Assembly: GCF_905147365.1 (NCBI RefSeq)
Contig: NC_056417.1
Span: 12,732,501-12,796,500, forward strand
DNA: 64,000 nucleotides
From: Aricia agestis
Taxonomy: Eukaryota; Arthropoda; Insecta; Lepidoptera; Lycaenidae
Reading direction: 5' to 3'
The notes below the pieces were generated by a model. That model was not told the DNA's origin. It saw nothing but the letters and a program-made list of their open reading frames with translations, and did no database searches. Both the position numbers and the translations under genes were made by a program. Below, in pieces: positions 24,201-33,200 of this stretch; the stretch's first letter is position 1; every line of letters begins with the position of its first letter.

Positions 24201-27200
24201 ATATTAGCTATATTATAATATACTATTAGTTAAAATAAGATAATATGTCCTTTTAGTCCGGCCGCACATTATCCGAATTTGTGATCATTAAAATTCGGAC
24301 GCCCCGCCCCGCTCATACATTTTGACACGTCAGAAATTCTTTTAGTATGATGGGTCTACAACAAAATGTACAACAAAATGTACTCTGTTCAGAGTGCGTT
24401 CCGCCGGGCGTCCGAATTTTTCTGATCAGAAATTTCATATAATGTGCGGCCGGGCTTAAGGTGATAAATATAAAGGTAAATGATTTTTATTTTAGATTTA
24501 TGTTATTGTAAAATATCGATAAGCATATCGATAAATTTGATTCAAGCACTAGCGTATATGTAAGAAATTTTGATGAAAAATTTTTCTTCAAAATTTGTGT
24601 AATATAGGAACAATAGTACCTTTAGTTACGCAAAATATGAAAGTAAAAGGGAGGATTCACAATATTTTATTTGAAACAGAGAACTAAAGACCAGAATATA
24701 GCAAAAATAAACACATCGTAGCAATTAGGACATGAAGATTAATTACGGGTGAAATGTATATTTTTCAGGATTATTCCTATGATTTACACTGCAATCACTC
24801 ACAGCACAAGTTATTATTGTTATATATAATAGTATTTGTTGAAAATAACATACGATTTAAATAATAAATTGCAAATACCGAAAGGGCATAAAAACGATTG
24901 ACGACTTTTGACGACCTGTCAAATAAAAGTTGTTACAATTTTCATTAGACTGCCTCTCTCTTTTCATCTTGTTATAATTCCATAAAGGATTTTCTTCTCT
25001 CTCGCACTCTTTGTTGGTCTTTAGGTATATATTATGTCTATGAGATTGCAGAGTTATTCAACACTTAACAAAAGTAATTACAGGAGACATTCCAATTCTT
25101 TAAACACTTTTTATTGCACTGTTTAAACCGCACTATCGTCTATCGACGACGATGTTCACCTGTTCCTTAAAGCATCGCACATTCATCGGACGTATCTTGT
25201 CACGGCCCGTTATTAATTACAAACATAAAAAAAAAAGTTAACAATACACAAAACAAGCAATAATATGACAACATCTAAACGTAAAATTACAAAACTTAAA
25301 CAAAAACGTCACAGTACCTACACCAGCACGGCGCGTGTTAGACAGCCGACTGAACAAAATTGAAGAAAAAACTTTGTAAAATAATAGGGATGTATCCCTG
25401 TGCAATGTGAATATTTTGAGTAGTCGATAATTTTTTTATCGATAAATCGTATTAATTGTTTTACATACGAGTACGTATTGATTACTGTCAAACTAAAAAT
25501 AAACAAATATTTACTCAATATTAAGAAAAGCGACAATAATTAAAAGTTATTTAATTAATTAGGTATTAAAGTATTTTAGACGCGCATAACGCGTACCACG
25601 GTATAACAATCACTTTATCACGATAATGTAGGTATCGAATTTAAAAAATGAGATGAGATCTACTAAATAATAGTTATAATTATTTTTATTATTTAATGGT
25701 AATTTAAATATCGACTAAATAGTATTGAATTTATAGGGTACAACACTTAGATTGTCCTTGAAATGGATTAGCGACACGTGCGTCGGCACCTGCAGAGCGG
25801 CGCGCTTTGTCGGCGCCGCGATCAAAGCAAGCCGCCTTTTGTCGGTGTCTTTTGACTACTTCCGAAAGTCGATACACGACGAACATTATTTCAAAAATTA
25901 AAATAGATTTTTTAATTTAGTAGCCATTTGAGCATTGAGGTAATAGGTTGTTAGAGTTGTTAGGAGATAAGTTTGATTTTTTAACAATTACTTCAAGTAT
26001 CAAAACGTGGTAGTATTGTGTAAAGTGTTAATAATTGATTATTATTTCAGTTGTAATAAAATACTTTGTGGTGTGAATTGTGATACATTTCGTTAACGAG
26101 AAGTTTTTTTGACGTTCTTGGTGGTGACTGGTCTTATTGCTTGGTGTTAAGGACTATTTTCAAAATGCATAAAGAAGTAAGAACACTTGAACTCAACATT
26201 TTTCACGTAAGTTAATTGCCAGTTTTATGTATGAGGTTTTTTCGTGTATCATCTGTTATTTCGATTGATAAGTGACGATTGCGGATAAACAGTTCATCCG
26301 CATAGGTTTCGTTACTTACGATAAACTTTTTAACGAGTCTAATAATCTTAGAAGTTTGCCATACTGTCGTAAGTTGTTACACATGCACAGACAGTTACTT
26401 ACATTTTTCTACATGAGCTACCATTAAACTCTTAACACTGCAAGTAGCTTAGATGAGAGGTCAGAGGTCAGAGTTCTAAGTTCCACGTCATGGTGACCTT
26501 CATGGGTTTGAAATTGAAAAGACATACATTAGGGTTTCTGTGTGTTCTGTCGTAAGTCGTAACTCGTAGTGTATCGTCATTCGTCGCATACGACCTTTCG
26601 ACTTAGCGTGCGTAGGGCGGAGCTAACAGCTGATTAACGCGGTCAACGTTCTCGGGTTTGTACCTACTCGGAACACGAGAACGTTGACCGCGCGCTTGCA
26701 AATGCTTATTGGGGTAAAAATAATAAAATTTAAAAAAATATTTTAAAATATATATTAATTATAAAAAAATAAAGAATAAAAAATTTAAAAAATTAAAAAA
26801 AAATTAAAAAAAAAATACATATTCGTAATCAGAAAATGTAGTATAATCATACCCCAAAGTTATCGGAAGTGGTCTTATTACACCCTGTATAATATCTATG
26901 GATGCTTCATACCACGTCAGTCTGGTACCAGACAATGGAAATATATTTAATACTTTAAGAGTTTACATATATTTAAGATTTTTATTATATCATACACATA
27001 TTTAATACACATCCAAGACCCAGGAACATAGGAAACATTTTGTTCCGTCGGCTGGATTTGAAAACGTAACCCCCGGCTTGGACGCTGACGACACGCTCAA
27101 CCACTGAGCCACAGAGGTCGTCAAAGTGAAACTGTTACACCCAAAAGAAACTTTTAAGTCTGATTTGATTTTTTTTAATCACCCTAGTGAGAAAAGTTGA

Positions 27201-30200
27201 TTGGTGATTGGTCCCTAGCATATATGTATATGGCATGAACAGTGCTGTATACCTCTGGACTGGGCTGTACATACTTGTGAGAATATCGTACTATGTTCTT
27301 GGATATTTAAAATTACCTGTCACAAGCGATATTTGAGGAGCTCTCATTTGCTTGGGATAATACTTAATAAATCATTCACAATTGATACAAAGGCCATTTT
27401 TATTATAGTTAGATAAATTATAATTAAAGTTTAACGTTGTTAGAGGCGGCCGAAAAGGAAGATCTTCCGACCGAGCGAGATAGCATACTCGGTCAGGCCG
27501 AAGCCCACTGACGTCATTTCAGACGTGGTATATATCTTGCCGTTCTCCGAAACTTCGATAGCGCGATGTAGGATTGTTGGACGAATTGTGGGTACCCGCC
27601 ACAAAAGTAAAAATCGTTTTAGTACAATTAATCAAATGTCAACAGGGGTACCGTAACAGAGACGAGATGGACATATGCATGCACTACAAGGGAGGTCCGG
27701 AGAAGACTTGCTTCAAGGGAACAAGGTGCAAGAAGAGACATGTACTGATGCATCCGGGTAAATATGTTGATGTGAACATAAGCTACCTTACTAATATCTT
27801 TATTTTTTTTTAACACTTTATGCAGTTGTTATATAGTACTTATTATACTATTTTATCCTAGTCTGATGTTGTTAGAAAATGGCTTGATAGACAATGACAT
27901 AATAGTATAGGACGTATTAGTATAAGTAGATAAACTATAATTTGAATGACTGTATAAAATTTGCACGCCACCCAAAGGCAAAATAAGAGAGCTTGATGAA
28001 ATAACTTTAGCATCATATTGTACCTTATTTCAGCAAATAAACGATTTCTATTTCGTAACATTGTACATATAACTGTTCGGTCAAACATAAGATATAAAAA
28101 ATTAAAAACTACACTTTTTTTTTGCTAACTGTATTCCAGTTTTACAATATTTTTAACTTGATATTATAGAATTTCAAAGTATGAACCACGGCGGTTGTAG
28201 GTATGGTAGTGGGGCTCGCGGCGTTCCTCGTACCGCGCCGCGAATGTTTCCGTGCGTGTGAGTGGGACAGAAGAGCGCCGACAGCTGCGATTGTAGCGAT
28301 GTTCGGAGCTAACGCGTATAATAACTACATATTATAGAGTTTACGCACAGATATAGATCAAGATAGATACCGCATGCCAATCCATTTGTATGAAAACGAG
28401 CGTGCCACTTTTTTCCTACCTAGTGTGACGTACTGATGATAAGAAACGTGTCCATTATCAAGGCTAACGTTTCTTTTCGAATTCCTACAGCTCAATACGG
28501 CACAATGAGGCATTTAGGCATTTTTAAAATTCCGATTGACGTCCGATTCCGATAGCAGACTAAAGAACAGACTTTCGAAAGACGAGCATTGCTCGTCGTT
28601 TGGGAACGCGATATGGCACGCGAAGTTCTTACACATGCGGTATCTATTTTGATCTATGTCTGTGAGTTTACATAATAATATGTCCTTTCCTGTTCGTCAA
28701 AGTATACCTGACCAATTTTCACCTTATTCCGTTTAAGCGTGAAGAGCTAACAGACATACAGACACACTTGATTTATAATATTAGTAATATACCTACTGTA
28801 ACTGACAACTAAAACTGTTTGTCTCTACAGACGGGTGGACGCTAGACCGCGTCTCCGTGCCGGTCCACGTGCCGACGCCGCTGCTGCCGGCGCCGGGCTG
28901 CTGGGTGCGCGTGCTCGTCACACACGTCGCCTTCTACAACACCCTGTACGTCCAGATGCAGGAGGACCAGCCAGGTGCGTGGCAGTGGTGAATGGTGAAG
29001 TGTGGTGACTGGTGAACGGGAAAGTGTGGTGACTTGTGAACGGTTAAGTGTGGTGAACAGTGAAGTGTGGGGACGGCTTAAGTTTGATTAACGGTGGTGA
29101 ACTGTGATTAACGGAAGTGAAGTGTGTTCCGAATTTTGGTGACGCGTAAGTCCTATCTTGGGTGAAATGTGGTCCTAACTTTGGTGAAGCGTGTTTCTGC
29201 CTTCTAGTACTTTTGTTTAAGTTTCTACCAATGACATATACTAAACCTGGTACACATGTATCGTTAAAACTTGTGCATTTCAGGCACAGTTTGGTCTAGT
29301 ATGAAGCTATATACTTCATTAAGACTGCCTTCACATTAGGTCGCGAGCCGCGCGGCTCGTTTTAGTATAGCAGTCGCGCGTCTGCCGCACTACTCGCGAC
29401 TTAATGTGAAGGCAGCTTTAGTATTACATAATTATTATGTATATTATAGCTTCATACCAGACTCAGAAGTCAGAAATAATACTACTATTTTGACACTATT
29501 TGGGTAAGATATTAGGTCTATTCTTTCTGATCTATGCGGTTTCATTTGACATCTGCTAGTGCTTGTGCTAGTTTCATACGGCTTAATTAGCTTATTGCAG
29601 AAGAGTATAATTTAATTTTTGCTATTTTGCTTTTTTCACAATATTCACATGTTCTATTTTATTATATTATATTTCATATTATATTTTTCTCTATGGCTTA
29701 CAGAAATAAAAATGGGACCAGCCGTTAAAATCAATATTTGCATAATTATTTTGTAAAGGAGATTTAATATTTGTTTCTTCCATTTTTGTTATCCTTTCCT
29801 TTTATATTGTTACAAAAGTAAGTTTGTTTTTCTGATTAAGAATAATTGTTTCTTTACTTCTGTCTTTTCCATTAAACTAACCCCCTAGTAGACAAGTAGC
29901 AAGCGATTATCGTAAACCCTATAAAAATGTATGTGATTTGACATAAGTCATTGCTTCGCTAGCGAATACTAATATCAAATCCCACACATTTTGTGGCTAT
30001 TAGAAACTATGCTTTAAGACTGTTTTCATATGATATCTAATAATTATTCTGCTTATAAATTGCTTGCCAATACTATAAATACATAAATCTATAAATACCT
30101 AGCTACATCTTTCCAATTTGTTTTGAACTCAAATTATTGTTTATAGTAGGGGAGGGGATGGTGCTAATTTTGTAGTCACTCGAGCGTTATGGAGTCCTAG

Positions 30201-33200
30201 TAGGACTCCATAACAGCTAACTAAGAGCGTTTATTATTTTACTAGCGGTGGGTTCAGAAACTGCAGCCATTTTAAAGTTTTGAAAAAGAAAATATATCCA
30301 GAAAATTGCTTATTTAGGTTAATTATAAATATATTTTAGACAACAAGTACTTTGTTTTAATAATAATGTTATAGATTTGGGCTCCAAGTCCTGGTGACAT
30401 GACTATGTTATACGTAGGTTAGACATCAATTTCTCATCAATCATCAATTTTTCATCAATCTGATCCGTTCGTTACAAGATTGATTGTAACGAAATACGAC
30501 TTACGGTAGTCACATAAAGGTTCTATAGAAGCTGGAACCCACATAACTCCAAAAACCCCATAATATGTTTCAGAGCTAACCCCGCCGCGTTTCGGTGAGG
30601 TGCTGCCGCCGGCGACGCTGGAACAGCTGGTACAGGACATGAACAGCCCCGCATCTCGCACCGCCATGAAGCCGCTCACTGTGAGTATTGCGATAGATCG
30701 TTTCGATTTATTTATTTTTTAACGAAATAAGGGGGCAAACGAGCAAACGGGTCACCTGATGGAAAGCAACTTCCGTCGCCCATGGACACTCGCAGCATCA
30801 GAAGAGCTGCAAGTGCGTTGCCGGCCTTTTAAGAGGGAATAGGGTAACAGGGGAGGGTAAGGAAGGGAAGGGAATAGGGGAGGGTGGGGCTGTGAGAACG
30901 TGGTATTTCTCCGGTCGAGCCGGCCCATTCGTGCCGAAGCATGGCTCTCCCACGTATATATATACATCGCCAATCTTATGTTACATATTAAATTCTAATG
31001 TTGTTGTTACCAAACTCATCATCTATTTTTCATCTTCGAAATAACATTGTAGCTATACCAAATGGTGCATCGTGCATCGTGCATGGTGCATCGTCCGAAG
31101 AGATGTAACATTCTTTGATAATAATTACCCTCATAACATTTTACTATTTTCATTGTCATTTCTTACATTTATGTAGTTAATTTACATAATTCCATTTCAG
31201 TTGGCCCCAGCTCCGGGCGAGCTGGTGGCGGCTCTGTACCCACCCGACGAGCAGTGGTACCGCGCCCGCGTCATATCCCCCTCGCCCGGAGACCAGAACA
31301 TTGAGGTAACGTGATAGATCATTGAAACCAGCAGGGTGATTAACGATTTCCGTTCGACTCCAACTCGGAAACCATGCCGCATGATGAAGTTTCCGAATCC
31401 ATTCGGTCATTGGTGTTGTTGACGACCTCTGTGGCTCAGTGGTGAGCGCGTTGGCAGCTCAAGCCGGGGGTCCGCGGGTTCGAATCCCGCCGACGGAACA
31501 AAAAGTTTTCAATGTCCCCGGGTCTGGATGTGTATTAAATATGTGTATGATATAATAAAAATTTTAAATATATGTATAGTATAAAAGTATTAAATATATT
31601 TCCCTTGTTTGGTACCTATAACACAAGTCCTTTAGGTACTTAGCACGGGGCCAGACTGACGTGGTGTGAAGCGTCCATAGATATTATTATATATATTTTT
31701 TTATTGGTCAATACCAAGCGGCGAGCGTTGTGAGGTAAAGTTTCCGAATCGAATTCGAATGGCGTGTTAAGAATCAGGGCCCTGAAACCTTGCAAGTTCT
31801 AGTGGTATAGAGCGTGGCTCTTGGCGTTGGAAATAATATGCCATTCCCAAGGTTTGGTTAGGACAATTCAGGACATATTATTTTCTCTTTTTTTTGTGTG
31901 ACACGAAAGATAATTGAAAAGTCTGTCCAGCGCCTGATCTCTCGTCGGTCCTGTCATCCGTCATATTGGGCTTTAAATGTATAGCTCTGAGGTGGACGCC
32001 GCCGCTCGGTGCGTGTCTAAAAAACTAGATCGAATTTCCTTTTGGATGCTACGATGCGACAAAGACACTAAAGCGGGGAATTCACTACCGAGCTGCCCGC
32101 GGGCCGCCCGGTCTGGCACAAGTCTGCCGCTTGCCCCTATTGAACACACACAGAACAGGCAAGTCAGTCGAATAGATAGAGGGCTACAGCTCGGTCGTGG
32201 ACTCATGGACTCAATCTTCTTTGTAACAAATGATAGATTAGCATCGTCATTGATTTCTTTGGATTTTTCAATAAGTTCGCTGTATTAGCGGCATTACGTA
32301 GATCGGTGTTCATGTAATCCTTGCTTTTAACTTTCTACAAACAAGGATACGACCGGTAAATGGAAATAAACGAATGTCAAAATTGTTTTTGTTCCTTCAT
32401 TCCGAAGTTTAGTGTTTGTATTGTTTATAATAATATGTTTTAAAATAATATTTTAAGTGCACTCCAGTCTCTCTCCATGGCGCGAATGACGACGGGCCGC
32501 CCGTCGCGACCATGCATGTACAGACTTGTCCGTGCCCGCGCGGGAAAAATGCGATCTCGCGGGCAGGCTGCGGGCACGGGCCAATGGGCATGTCTGTGCC
32601 CGTACCTAGGAATTGACGAGCAGACATGCGACAGACCTGCCCGTGACGGGCGGCCCGTAGCGGGCGGCCCGGTAGTCAATTCCCCGCTTAACTCACACAC
32701 ATACAGACAAGTCTTTTTTTATGAAATAGCTGTTGCCCGCAACTTCGTCTGCGTGTATGTATGTTATTAAAATCGAGATTTAGAAAATCAGGAAACTTGA
32801 ACCTCAGATACTTATCGTTTTGAAAAATCCTTTCTTCGAAGACCGCTTGGCGTGGACAGGGGATGGGGGCAACCGGACAGGGGAAAGGAACATGTGACGG
32901 AGATAGAGGATAGACTTCAGAAGACGGGATTTAATGTAGGCATCTATCCCTCTTTAACCTACCTCTTATTCTCAGATTCATAATCTACAATTAAACCAGA
33001 ACAAAATAACGCTCGAAGTTGTTTACTTACTTACCCACAATGTAATTTCTATATGGGCATTGGCCCACTGGCCACCACACATTCCCACCACTGTATCTCC
33101 TTTGGTTGTCGTTGTAAATTTCGAAGAGTTTCTTCAATTCCATTACTTATCAAGTCACCTTTTTAGGGTTCCGTACCCTAAAGGTAAAAACGGGACCCTA

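Larger units (their letters stand above)
21743..26889. repeat. Inverted pair of TACAGGGTG termini 5.1 kb apart
   Basis: TACAGGGTGTCAAAAGACC with CTTCCGATAACTTCGTGGGG starts at 21743; the complement of almost the same 40 bases ends at 26889. This could be one long non-autonomous element or two MITEs of the same family in opposite orientation. Everything between, including a candidate exon at 26165, would be cargo in the first case. Confidence 0.55.

Noticed and set aside
31421..31495. A tRNA gene
   Set aside because: A and B boxes are perfect, but the acceptor and anticodon stems do not close and the sequence continues into a SINE body repeated at 26890-27122.
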